DNA from: Deltaproteobacteria bacterium
GTDB lineage: Bacteria > Lernaellota > Lernaellaia > JACKCT01
Reading direction: 5' to 3'
Length of the DNA: 64,000 bases
Assembly: GCA_020633895.1 (NCBI GenBank)
Contig: JACKCT010000003.1
Coordinates: 124,001 to 188,000, forward strand
Below, piece after piece: positions 1 to 7,530 of the stretch. The number at the start of each line of letters is the position of its first letter. The first letter of the stretch is position 1. A program made the translations under genes and the position numbers. The notes under the pieces are model-generated. The model made no database searches, was not told the origin of the DNA, and was given only the letters and a program-made list of their open reading frames with translations.

Positions 1-285
1 GGTGTCCCTTTTGCGTTGCCTCATGCGAGGAGGCCGCGCCCCAAGGCGCGGGGACCGGGATCCCATGACCGAGCCGACTCGTTGTTCGCCGCAAAATTGC
101 ACGCGCCAACAAATCGAGACGGAATTTCGGAGCAGGCAGGTCAAGCGAAATCGAAGTTCAAGCGGTCCAACAAAGGGACCAAAATCGGGCTTTTTCACTG
201 TCTCAATTGTGCGCCCCGATGTCAACATCGACGTGCGGCCCCTCACCAGTCGGCAACGAAGATCCAGGCTTCGAAAAATGCGTCG
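1..285. other. leader region without a recognised gene
   Basis: I recognise no protein in the short frames here. A GC-rich hairpin lies at 34-51 (CGCGCC, loop CCAA, GGCGCG) but no T-run follows it on either strand, so it is not a convincing terminator. The region may be the 3' flank of a gene outside the window. Confidence 0.4.
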
Positions 286-315
286 TTGACCGGCCGTCGT
301 TGGGCGTGCTACAGG
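286..315 (+). promoter_or_regulatory. candidate sigma-70 promoter for the cobalamin operon
   Basis: TTGACC at 286-291, an 18-nt spacer and TACAGG at 310-315. The predicted transcript would begin close to 322, just before the riboswitch aptamer. The -35 is good and the -10 is weak. The 18-nt spacing also occurs at other candidate promoters here (6593, 17125). Confidence 0.45.
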
Positions 316-321
316 ACCGTC

Positions 322-453
322 ACAATTTGGAAAGTCGCGATGCGCAGGAAAATCCGGTGGAAAACCGGTGCAGTCCCGCTGCTGTGACTCCGAAGGCGAC
401 AAGGGACCATCCCAACAGATCGTTCGCCGTTCGGGGAAGCCAGAAAACTGCTC
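322..453 (+). ncRNA. cobalamin (B12) riboswitch aptamer
   Basis: The conserved core is visible: GGAAAATCCGGTGGAAAACC at 347-366, then GCAGTCCCGCTGCTGTGAC at 370-388, the B12-box type segment with its canonical CTGTGAC end. A GAAGCCAGAAAACTGCTC segment at 436-453 matches the conserved 3' box (AGxCAGGAxACCTGCC type) less closely. The aptamer sits 180 nt upstream of a lipoprotein gene followed by cobU, cobT and cobS, the expected genetic context. It should bind adenosyl- or another cobalamin and lower expression of the operon when the vitamin is plentiful. Exact 5' boundary is uncertain. Confidence 0.88.
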
Positions 454-461
454 CTCGCGAC

Positions 462-552
462 GCAAATCGAAACGCTCTTCGGCCGAAAGAGTGGATTTGC
501 CACGGCCAAGCCGCAAATCCCTCGCCTCGACCCGGTCGACGCGGGGTTTTTT
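462..552 (+). terminator. riboswitch expression platform: competing hairpins and intrinsic terminator
   Basis: Three copies of one 7-nt complementarity are arranged in series: GCAAATC (462-468), GATTTGC (494-500) and GCAAATC again (513-519). The middle element can pair with either partner. Pairing with the second copy would occupy the first base of the 5' arm of the terminator hairpin (CCC at 519-521 through GGGG at 543-546), which is followed by six T residues (547-552). This layout fits ligand-controlled transcription termination. A small hairpin (GTGGC AAG GCCAC, 553-565) follows. Confidence 0.7.
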
Positions 553-634
553 GTGGCAAGGCCACGACGATCCTCCGTTCCCGAATGAGCCTTCGCACGC
601 TCGACGCTAGGCGCGATCGAGTCCGGAGGGCCCC

Positions 635-1990
635 ATGTTCAAAGACCGCGTTCCACTTCGCTTCCGATCCCGTAACCCCCTGTCGCGAATTCGCGTCCGC
701 GCCTCGGGCGCCCTGATCCGCGCCTTGACGGCGTTGCTATGGGCGCTGGCCGTGACCGCCGTCGTCCTGCATTTGCAGGGTTGCTCCGGTTCTTCCGGCG
801 GCGACTCGGGCGACGACGACGATGACGCTGCCGACGATGATGACAACGACGCGGGCGACGGCCTGCCGATCGACGCGGCGGATTCGAACTGGACGCGGGC
901 GGACCTGGTGCTCGCTTTCGGACAGGAGATGCGGGTGCGCACCGAGGGAACGATCACCGTTCTGGAAGACGGCGACGACCTGGGCCCCCACGGCACGGGC
1001 GTTTCCTGCGGCCTGGACTGCCCCGGCCCCAGCCTGCCTCGCGGGGCGCTGATCGGGCGCATCGTCCGGGGCGACGGCGCCGGGGCCCCCTTCCTGGTCG
1101 GCGCCAACTACAACCAATACGTCACCCGCGACGGCTCCCTGGAACTGATCGTCAACGACGACGAATACGCGGACAACCAAGGCACCTTCTACGCCGACAT
1201 CGCCACCGAGGATCCGCTGACCGGCGACGATGACGACGACGGCCCGACCGGGTTGCCCTCCTGCCATCCGGCCAATTTCGCCATCCAGGTTCTCGACGTG
1301 CAGTACGGCGCCTTGGCCGGATTCGGCCAAAAGGAATTTCCCGACAACGTCCTGGGCCCGCCCGCCGGGAAAGGCGACTACGCCCCTCAATCCAGCGAGA
1401 CGGAATTGCTTTCGCTCGGCGAAGGCGGACAGATCACGCTGAAAATGGGCCGGGAAATCCTCGACGGTCCGGGCACCGATTTCCTGATCTTCGAAAACGT
1501 CCTGTACTGGAGCGGGAATACGGCCAACACCTACACCGAGGCCGCGATCGTCGACGTCAGCCAGGACGGCGAAACGTGGTTCACCTTCCCCTTCGACTTC
1601 AACCCCGACGGCCCCACCGGCCCCCAAGGCCTTCCCGACACGGTGCCGGAAAACTTCGTGGGCTTCGCGGGCATCGAGCCGACCTACGGCAATTGCGACC
1701 CGGACCGGGACGGCGACATCTCCGACGCCATCGACCCTCTGGACCCGGACATCGCCGGCGGCGACCGATTCGACCTGGCCGATGTGGATATGGAGTGGGC
1801 GGCGTACGTGCGCATCCGGGACACGGGCCACATCGACCGGGCGCCGGGAACCGAGACCTATGACGACGACGGCGACCTGATCCAGGACGGCGGGAATATG
1901 CTGGCGTCCTTCGGCGGCATTCAGGGATTCGACCTGGACGCGGTCGGCGTGGTCAACGGCGGCGAGGTGCTCGAACCCGATGACCGTTGA
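635..1990 (+). CDS. B12-regulated Asp-rich surface lipoprotein, candidate corrinoid-binding protein
   Basis: A 451-aa protein. A basic N-terminus and one hydrophobic helix end in LHLQGC, a lipobox with Cys about residue 50. An Asp-rich linker (about residues 56-75) follows. The mature part has an NVLGPP motif, a DGPGTDFLIFEN motif (about 284-295) and a SQDGETW segment, suggesting beta-sandwich surface modules. There is no enzyme motif. It is the first gene after the cobalamin riboswitch, with SD GGAGG 5 nt before ATG, and overlaps cobU by 11 nt. I infer it is anchored to the outer membrane and captures cobalamin or cobinamide, in a role like Bacteroides BtuG/BtuH. No homology to those proteins was established. 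Confidence 0.75.
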   Translation: MFKDRVPLRFRSRNPLSRIRVRASGALIRALTALLWALAVTAVVLHLQGCSGSSGGDSGDDDDDAADDDDNDAGDGLPIDAADSNWTRADLVLAFGQEMRVRTEGTITVLEDGDDLGPHGTGVSCGLDCPGPSLPRGALIGRIVRGDGAGAPFLVGANYNQYVTRDGSLELIVNDDEYADNQGTFYADIATEDPLTGDDDDDGPTGLPSCHPANFAIQVLDVQYGALAGFGQKEFPDNVLGPPAGKGDYAPQSSETELLSLGEGGQITLKMGREILDGPGTDFLIFENVLYWSGNTANTYTEAAIVDVSQDGETWFTFPFDFNPDGPTGPQGLPDTVPENFVGFAGIEPTYGNCDPDRDGDISDAIDPLDPDIAGGDRFDLADVDMEWAAYVRIRDTGHIDRAPGTETYDDDGDLIQDGGNMLASFGGIQGFDLDAVGVVNGGEVLEPDDR

Positions 1991-2549
1991 TTTCACAAGC
2001 ACTAAGACGACATCGCGACGCGTCGTGCTGCTGACCGGCGGCGCTCGCGCAGGCAAAAGTCGGCGGGCGCTCGAAATCTGCGCGCCCTACCCGACCAAAA
2101 TCTTCTGCGCCACCGCGACGGCAATGGACGACGAAATGGCCGCGCGCATCAACGCTCATCAAGCCGAGCGCGGCGCCGAATGGACGACCGTCGAGGAACC
2201 GCTGGACCCGGCCGCCGCCTTGTCGCGCGTCGGCACGCCGGAGGCGGTCGTGGTGGTCGACTGCCTGACGGTCTGGTTGGGCAACCTTTTTCACGAGTAC
2301 GATCTGGATCTTACCCGCATCGGCGAGGCGACGGGACGATTCGTCGACCTGCTCCACGCGCCGCCGTGCGACCTGGTGATCGTCACCAACGAGTTGGGTT
2401 GGGGCATCGTTCCGGCGGACGGGATGACGCGGTCGTTTCGCGACGAGGCCGGACGCCTCAACCAACGCGTCGCCGAAAAGGCCGATCGGGTGGAATTGCT
2501 GGTCAGCGGCATTCCGCTTGTTCTGAAAGACAACTTGAAAACGACTTGA
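1980..2549 (+). CDS. cobU: adenosylcobinamide kinase / adenosylcobinamide-phosphate guanylyltransferase
   Basis: 189 aa, normal length for CobU/CobP. It phosphorylates adenosylcobinamide and then transfers GMP from GTP to give adenosylcobinamide-GDP in the cytoplasm. The P-loop GGARAGKS lies at about residues 19-26. CATATAMDDEM, the INAHQAER helix carrying the likely guanylated His, DCLTVWLGN and NELGWGIVP follow in family order. The ATG overlaps the end of the upstream lipoprotein gene by 11 nt, which implies translational coupling and shared riboswitch control. CobT follows after 37 nt. Confidence 0.95.
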   Translation: MTVDFTSTKTTSRRVVLLTGGARAGKSRRALEICAPYPTKIFCATATAMDDEMAARINAHQAERGAEWTTVEEPLDPAAALSRVGTPEAVVVVDCLTVWLGNLFHEYDLDLTRIGEATGRFVDLLHAPPCDLVIVTNELGWGIVPADGMTRSFRDEAGRLNQRVAEKADRVELLVSGIPLVLKDNLKTT

Positions 2550-2586
2550 AAAACAACGCGGAGAAACCAAGGAAAGGAATGAACCG

Positions 2587-3642
2587 TTGGGACTGATGGA
2601 CGAAACGATCGGCGCGATCATGCCGGTGGACGAGGGCCTGCGCACGGCGGTGCAGGAACGCCTGGACGACCTGACCAAACCTCGCGGCAGCCTGGGGCGC
2701 CTGGAAGAACTGGCGATGCGCGTCGCCTTGATCCAAGGCACCACCGACCCCCGCGTCAAAGGCAAGCGCGTGGTGACGTTCGCCGGCGATCACGGCGTCG
2801 CCGCCCAGGGGGTTTCGGCCTACCCTCAAGCAGTCACGCCCCAGATGGTGCACAACATGCTCTCGGGCGGCGCGGCGATCAATGTGCTGACCCGGCACGT
2901 GAACGCGGACCTCGTCGTGGTGGACATCGGCGTGCTGGCGGATTTTGACGACCACCCGGGGCTGCGCCGGGAAAAAGTGCGCCCGGGGACGCGAGATTTC
3001 ACGCAGGAACCCGCCATGACGCGCGAGGAAGCGACGGCCGCCGTCGAGGTGGGCATCGAGCTGGCCGAACGGGCCGCTCGCGAGGGGATCAGCATGCTCG
3101 GCACCGGCGAGATGGGCATCGCCAACACGACCCCCGCCGCCGCGCTGTTGGCGGCCCTGCTGCCGGCGCCGGTGGAGCGGTGCGTGGGGCGTGGCACCGG
3201 CGTGGACGATACGGGGTTGGCGCGCAAAGTTGATGTGGTCAAACTGGGCCTGGACAAACACGGCGGCGCCGTCGGCGATCCGTTCGCGGTGCTGAGCGCG
3301 CTGGGCGGCTTGGAGATCGCGGGGCTCGTCGGTCTGTTGCTGGGCGCGGCGCGATACCGGCTGGTGGGCGTGGTCGACGGATTCATCTCCACGGCCGCGG
3401 CCCTGGCGGCGATGCGTTTGTGCCCGGCGGCCGGGGATTATTTCATCTTCAGCCATCGCTCGGACGAGGCGGGGCACGGCGTGTTTTTCGAAGTCACCGG
3501 CGAGCGCCCTGTGCTGCATCTTGATATGCGCCTGGGGGAAGGCACCGGCGCGGCGCTGGCCATGTCGCTGATCGAGGCGTCGCTCAAGCTCTATCACGAA
3601 ATGGCGACGTTCAGCTCGGCGGGCGTGTCGGATAAAAGTTGA
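2587..3642 (+). CDS. cobT: nicotinate-nucleotide-dimethylbenzimidazole phosphoribosyltransferase
   Basis: 351 aa. It activates the lower-ligand base by moving phosphoribose from nicotinate mononucleotide to dimethylbenzimidazole, giving alpha-ribazole phosphate. Family landmarks are KPRGSLGRLEE near the N-terminus, VTFAGDHGVA, GTGEMGIANTTPAAA, FISTAAALAA and LGEGTGAALA with the catalytic Glu at about 318. The chosen TTG at 2587 has a GGAAAGGA ribosome site at good spacing; an in-frame ATG at 2596 is the alternative. It is third in the riboswitch operon. No cobC phosphatase is nearby, so alpha-ribazole phosphate dephosphorylation must be encoded elsewhere or bypassed. Confidence 0.95.
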   Translation: MGLMDETIGAIMPVDEGLRTAVQERLDDLTKPRGSLGRLEELAMRVALIQGTTDPRVKGKRVVTFAGDHGVAAQGVSAYPQAVTPQMVHNMLSGGAAINVLTRHVNADLVVVDIGVLADFDDHPGLRREKVRPGTRDFTQEPAMTREEATAAVEVGIELAERAAREGISMLGTGEMGIANTTPAAALLAALLPAPVERCVGRGTGVDDTGLARKVDVVKLGLDKHGGAVGDPFAVLSALGGLEIAGLVGLLLGAARYRLVGVVDGFISTAAALAAMRLCPAAGDYFIFSHRSDEAGHGVFFEVTGERPVLHLDMRLGEGTGAALAMSLIEASLKLYHEMATFSSAGVSDKS

Positions 3643-3658
3643 CCATCTCCCGACTTTC

Positions 3659-3728
3659 CAGAGCCGCGACCGCAAGGGAGCGGGTTGGTGCGTCCCGGTA
3701 ACCCGCTTGCTGACGCGCTCGGCTCTGA
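3659..3728. repeat. intergenic inverted repeat, CAGAGCC family copy 1
   Basis: Begins CAGAGCCGCGACCGCAAGGG and ends GCTCGGCTCTGA, so the ends are inverted copies of each other. It sits between cobT and cobS. Related copies lie at 23747, 24032, 31578, 38324, 48970 and 49142. Confidence 0.8.
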
Positions 3729-3768
3729 AGGATTGATGACGACGCGGTAGGAAAGACAGAGTGATGCC

Positions 3769-4533
3769 ATGAATTCCAAATCCCCCCTCTTTGTGCTCGC
3801 CGTCGCGACGCAGTTCCTTACGCGTCTGCCCGTCGCCCGCGACCTCGACCCCACGCCCGAGGACCTGGGCCGCAGCACCCTCTACTTTCCGCTGATCGGC
3901 CTGGGCGTCGGCGCGCTCATTGCGTTGACGGCGAACGCCGCGCTGGCGCTCGGTCTGCCCACGGGCGTCGCGATCGTGCTCGCGTTGACGCTAGGCGTCT
4001 TAGTCACCGGGGCGCTGCACGAGGACGGCTTGTCGGACGCGGCCGACGGCTTGGGCGGCGGTTGGACGCGGGAACAATCCCTCAACATCATGCGCGACAG
4101 CCGCATCGGCAACTACGGCGCCGTCGCGCTGGTCCTGCTGTTTGCATTGCGTATTGCGGCACTGTCTGAAATTGCTCCGTCCCAATGGCTCGGCGCGCTG
4201 GCCGTCGCCCACGCTTTGGGACGCTGGTCGAGCGTCGACCTGCTCGTGCGCGTGCCCTACGCCCGCAACCCGGACGACGCGCCGGGCCTGGGCAAGAACT
4301 ACGGCGACACCCTCCCCGAAGGCGCCCTCGTCCGCGCGACGATCATGACCGCGCTGTTCGCCGTCGCCTTTCTGGGTGTCGACGGACTGCTCGCCCTCGT
4401 CCTCGCCGCCGCCGTCTCCCGCCTCTCGGGCCGATACTACCAACGCAAAATCGGCGGCATCACCGGCGACACCCTGGGCGCCACGAATGTGTTGTGCGAG
4501 GTGGCGGTGTTGATGTTCGTCGCGGCGGGATAG
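3769..4533 (+). CDS. cobS: adenosylcobinamide-GDP ribazoletransferase (cobalamin synthase)
   Basis: 254 aa integral membrane enzyme that joins adenosylcobinamide-GDP and alpha-ribazole (phosphate) to make adenosylcobalamin. The family core GALHEDGLSDAADGLGGG is at about residues 81-98, followed by IMRDSRIGNYG (about 107-117). Several hydrophobic helices cover the rest. It is separated from cobT by 126 nt that hold a dispersed repeat, so cotranscription with cobU/cobT is likely but not certain. Together the three enzymes form the nucleotide-loop assembly and cobinamide salvage branch; no corrin-ring genes are in the window. Confidence 0.95.
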   Translation: MNSKSPLFVLAVATQFLTRLPVARDLDPTPEDLGRSTLYFPLIGLGVGALIALTANAALALGLPTGVAIVLALTLGVLVTGALHEDGLSDAADGLGGGWTREQSLNIMRDSRIGNYGAVALVLLFALRIAALSEIAPSQWLGALAVAHALGRWSSVDLLVRVPYARNPDDAPGLGKNYGDTLPEGALVRATIMTALFAVAFLGVDGLLALVLAAAVSRLSGRYYQRKIGGITGDTLGATNVLCEVAVLMFVAAG

Positions 4534-4560
4534 GGGTCTGGAAGCGAGTCTGTTTTTCGC

Positions 4561-4647
4561 GTCATTCTGAACGAAGTTTCGTGTCATTCTGAACGAAGTG
4601 AAGAATCCAGGTACGACCACAGATCCTTCGCCGAGGCACAGGATGAC
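4561..4647. repeat. GTCATTCTGAACGAAGT repeat cluster
   Basis: The direct repeat GTCATTCTGAACGAAGT occurs at 4561-4577 and 4583-4599, the second followed by GAAGAATCCAG. A partly inverted segment, ATCCTTCGCCGAGGCACAGG, lies at 4623-4642, ending in ATGAC at 4647. Repeats of this type, which translate as FVQND-like peptides, occur in many unrelated bacterial genomes; their function is unknown. Together with the next element it fills the 323-bp gap after cobS, which has no gene. Confidence 0.65.
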
Positions 4648-4680
4648 AGGCCTCTTTCGGCGACACCTTGGACGTCATGC

Positions 4681-4787
4681 GGGTGCCACACTTTCGCGAG
4701 GACGCACGTCCGAGAGAAGGTGTGCCTTGTTTGAACAATCCATTGCACACCCTTGCCCGCCTTCGGCGACCTAAGAGTGTGGCACCC
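4681..4787. repeat. 107-bp element with perfect 12-bp terminal inverted repeats
   Basis: GGGTGCCACACT at 4681-4692 is the exact inverse of AGTGTGGCACCC at 4776-4787. The interior has no convincing reading frame. The element resembles a small non-autonomous mobile or palindromic element rather than a gene. No target duplication is obvious. Confidence 0.55.
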
Positions 4788-4856
4788 GAACGCGATCTTT
4801 CGTGACGACCGCACTTCCGCTATCGTCGATGCGAACCCAACACTCGGGAATCCTTC

Positions 4857-6584
4857 GTGCTCACGCTCGTCGAAAAAGCGAAGATCCTTAAACAGGTCGT
4901 GACCTGGGGCATGCTCTACGCCTACATCGACCTGGACTACCTGGACCCCAAGGCCGCCGGGCCGAAATTCATCACCGCCATGCAGGCCGCGTCCCTCATC
5001 CGCAAGGACTCGGTCGTCTTTTCATCGGGCTTGGCCGCCAGCGGGATGTGCTCGATTTTTTTCTGGGCGCTGAAAAAGCGTTTCGAGACGGCGGGCCTGC
5101 CGCGCGGTCTGACGTGGATCGTCGTCGGCGCCCAGGGGGGCCGTGGCCGCGCGCCGGGAACCATCGAGGAGTTGGGCGCGCCGGGCATGATCACCCGCTT
5201 CTTCGGCGGCCACATCGAGACGCACAAATCCCACCTCTACCTGGTGCAGTCCCGCGCCATGGAGACGCATATCCTGCCGCAAGGCGTCGCCACGTTTTTG
5301 CTGGAAGCCCAGGGCCGGGGCGAGACGACGGTGCGTTCGAAGGTCGGGGTCGGGACGTTCCTCGACCCGCGCACCGGCCGGGGCACATATCTGGGCGGCG
5401 CGCCCCAAACCGAATCCTTCGTCGAGGCCGACGGCGATGAGCTGATCTATCGCTACCCCAAGATCGACTACACCTTGTTCACCGCCTCCTATGCCGACGA
5501 GGAAGGCAACATCTACGCCCGGCACTCGGGCAACGTGAACGAATCGTTGGAAGGCGCCCGAGCCGCCAAGGCCAACGGCGGTACGGTCATCGCGTCCGTC
5601 GCCGATATCGTCCCGAAAAAGGCCGACGAGATTTTCATCCCCGCGGACCTGATCGACCACATCGTCATCAATCCCTTCGGCAGCCAGATCGGCCCGGTTT
5701 TTCAGCGCCAATATTGGCCCATGTTCACCGTCGAGGAGCGCGTCGACGGCGAGCACGCGATGGAAGAACTGCATTTCATGAATGAGTCCCTGGGCATCAC
5801 CCCGGTGCGCCAACCGGCCGAACTGGCCTGCGCCCGCCTCGCGGCCCGGACCTTTGCCCGCGTCATCCAGCCCGGCGCGCTGGTCAACGTCGGCGTCGGC
5901 TTGGGCGAGGAAGTCTGCCGGGTGGTGCATGAATCGGGCGTGGGCGAGGAAGTGACGTTTTTCACCGAGACCGGCGTGCTGGGCGGCGTGCCCGCGCCGG
6001 GCATCTTCTTCGGCTCGGCGATCAATCCGGACAAAATCGTCACGTCCGCCCAGGTCTTTCACCTGGCCCGGGAAAAAATGGAGGCCACCATCCTCGGCTT
6101 CCTCCAGGTCGACTCGGACGGCAACGTCAACGTCTCCAACCGGGGCTCGAATTTTTTCAACTACGTCGGCCCCGGCGGCTTCTGCGATCTGACCACCTAC
6201 GCCCGCAAGATCGTCTTCGTCGGATCGTTCACCGCCCACGCCGAGTTCGAGGTCGACGGCGCGAAGCTCAAGCTGCAAAACGCCGGAGCGCCCAAGTTCG
6301 TCGAGCACGTGCGGGAGGTGACGTTCAACGGCCGCATCGCGCTTGCCGCCGGCAAGGAGGTCTATTACGCCACGACCGTCGGCCTCTTTCAGCTCACGCA
6401 CGACGGCCTTGTCCTGCGGGAGATCATGCCCGGCATCGACATCGAAAACGACATCCTCGCTCACTGCGACGCCCGCGTGATCGTGCCCGACGATGTCCCG
6501 GTCGCCCCGGACGAAGTCGTCACGGGCGAGGGCTTTACCCTGACAGCCGCCGACTCAAAACCCCGCCAATGGGCCGCAAAATAA
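4857..6584 (+). CDS. acyl-CoA:acetate/3-ketoacid CoA-transferase family protein (fused alpha-beta)
   Basis: 575 aa in two CoA-transferase halves. The N-terminal half carries VVGAQGGRGRAPGTIEELG (about 89-107), GVGTFLDPRTGRGTYLGG and the substrate-binding type RHSGNVNES. The C-terminal half has ALVNVGVGLGEE and FFTETGVLGG, where Glu at about 371 is the expected nucleophile that forms the glutamyl-CoA intermediate. Length and fusion are closest to propionate-CoA-transferase type enzymes rather than two-subunit SCOT. It probably moves CoA between short-chain acids in the cytoplasm; the substrate cannot be read from sequence. GTG start at 4857. It appears monocistronic, because a promoter lies right after it. 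Confidence 0.82.
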   Translation: MLTLVEKAKILKQVVTWGMLYAYIDLDYLDPKAAGPKFITAMQAASLIRKDSVVFSSGLAASGMCSIFFWALKKRFETAGLPRGLTWIVVGAQGGRGRAPGTIEELGAPGMITRFFGGHIETHKSHLYLVQSRAMETHILPQGVATFLLEAQGRGETTVRSKVGVGTFLDPRTGRGTYLGGAPQTESFVEADGDELIYRYPKIDYTLFTASYADEEGNIYARHSGNVNESLEGARAAKANGGTVIASVADIVPKKADEIFIPADLIDHIVINPFGSQIGPVFQRQYWPMFTVEERVDGEHAMEELHFMNESLGITPVRQPAELACARLAARTFARVIQPGALVNVGVGLGEEVCRVVHESGVGEEVTFFTETGVLGGVPAPGIFFGSAINPDKIVTSAQVFHLAREKMEATILGFLQVDSDGNVNVSNRGSNFFNYVGPGGFCDLTTYARKIVFVGSFTAHAEFEVDGAKLKLQNAGAPKFVEHVREVTFNGRIALAAGKEVYYATTVGLFQLTHDGLVLREIMPGIDIENDILAHCDARVIVPDDVPVAPDEVVTGEGFTLTAADSKPRQWAAK

Positions 6585-6592
6585 AATTGCCA

Positions 6593-6622
6593 TTGACAAC
6601 GCCCCGGCGATCGGCCTAGCTA
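6593..6622 (+). promoter_or_regulatory. sigma-70-like promoter upstream of the lipase gene
   Basis: TTGACA at 6593-6598, an 18-nt spacer and TAGCTA at 6617-6622. A transcript from here would start near 6629, which rules out the longer upstream TTG-type start and supports the ATG at 6703. Confidence 0.6.
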
Positions 6623-6702
6623 AAATGACATCGCGCGTCACGAATTCCGAATGCCGCGCGCGATCCCGACATCGCGCGACGTGCCCACAGGAGAAGCCGC
6701 TC

Positions 6703-7530
6703 ATGCCCGATCCGTCCTCCCAAGAATCGGCCCGCAAAGCCGCGCAAGGCGTCGGACGGGCCCTCGGCGCCACCGGCCGTCGGATTCGCAAACAGGTCGA
6801 CAAGGTCAATCCGGATGTCTGGCGCGAGTTCGCCAGCGTGGCCACGTTGGCGCCGTCGCTGCTGTGTTCGCGCCGGGAAAAAGTAGTCAACAAGGGTCGG
6901 TCGGGCGAGCGCCCGATCGTGATGGTCCACGGCCTGGGCGGCAATCGGGGCACGTGGTGGCCCATGCGCTACGCCCTGATGATGCACGGCCGGCGGCGGA
7001 TGTACGCCTTCGGCTACGGCCCCGGAGCGGTCGTCGACCACGCCGACAGCCTGGTGAAGTTCGTCGAGCGCGTCCTGGAAGTCACGGGCGAGCCCAAGGT
7101 CGATCTGCTCGGCCACAGCCTGGGCGGCATCATCGCTCGCTACGCCCTGCAGGTCGGCGGCCTGGAAGGCAAGGTCAATTCGCTGATCACCATCGCCTCG
7201 CCCCACCACGGCACCTACGCCGCCCATTTCGCCAACACGGTCGAGCTGCTTTCGCTGCGTCCGGGCAGTGAGATTTTGAGCCGCATCAACGAGCATCGCG
7301 TGCTCGACTCGTGCCGCCGCTTCGTGTGCATCTATTCGGATCGGGACATCTGGGTGCTGCCCCACAATCACATGTCCCACGAAGAGGCCGAAAACATCTA
7401 TCTGCCCGGCCTGTCCCACTCCCAGTTCCTGATCGCGCCCCAGGTGTTCAAGATCGTCGACCGCCTGCTCGACGACACGGCGCTGGAGGAGTACCACGCC
7501 GCCGGCGACTCGGCTCCGTCCTTGTCGTGA
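6703..7530 (+). CDS. PGAP1-like alpha/beta-hydrolase (lipase/esterase)
   Basis: 275 aa. The nucleophile elbow GHSLGG is preceded by the oxyanion-type MVHGLGGNRGTWW, and ITIASPHHGTYAA follows as in class 2/PGAP1-like lipases. The C-terminal region has SDRDIWV and LSHSQFL, plausible acid and His sites. There is no clear signal peptide, so it is probably cytoplasmic or membrane-associated. The start is placed at 6703 because AGGAGA lies 8 nt upstream and a promoter maps at 6593. The stop overlaps the GTG of the acyltransferase gene in a GTGA, so the two are translationally coupled and perhaps act on the same lipid or acyl-sugar. Confidence 0.8.
   Translation: MPDPSSQESARKAAQGVGRALGATGRRIRKQVDKVNPDVWREFASVATLAPSLLCSRREKVVNKGRSGERPIVMVHGLGGNRGTWWPMRYALMMHGRRRMYAFGYGPGAVVDHADSLVKFVERVLEVTGEPKVDLLGHSLGGIIARYALQVGGLEGKVNSLITIASPHHGTYAAHFANTVELLSLRPGSEILSRINEHRVLDSCRRFVCIYSDRDIWVLPHNHMSHEEAENIYLPGLSHSQFLIAPQVFKIVDRLLDDTALEEYHAAGDSAPSLS

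Noticed and set aside
737-2056. 439-aa minus-strand frame opposite the B12-operon lipoprotein
   Set aside because: The GAC/GAT-rich linker reads as Val/Ile-rich text on the other strand; operon logic and the riboswitch favour the + strand.
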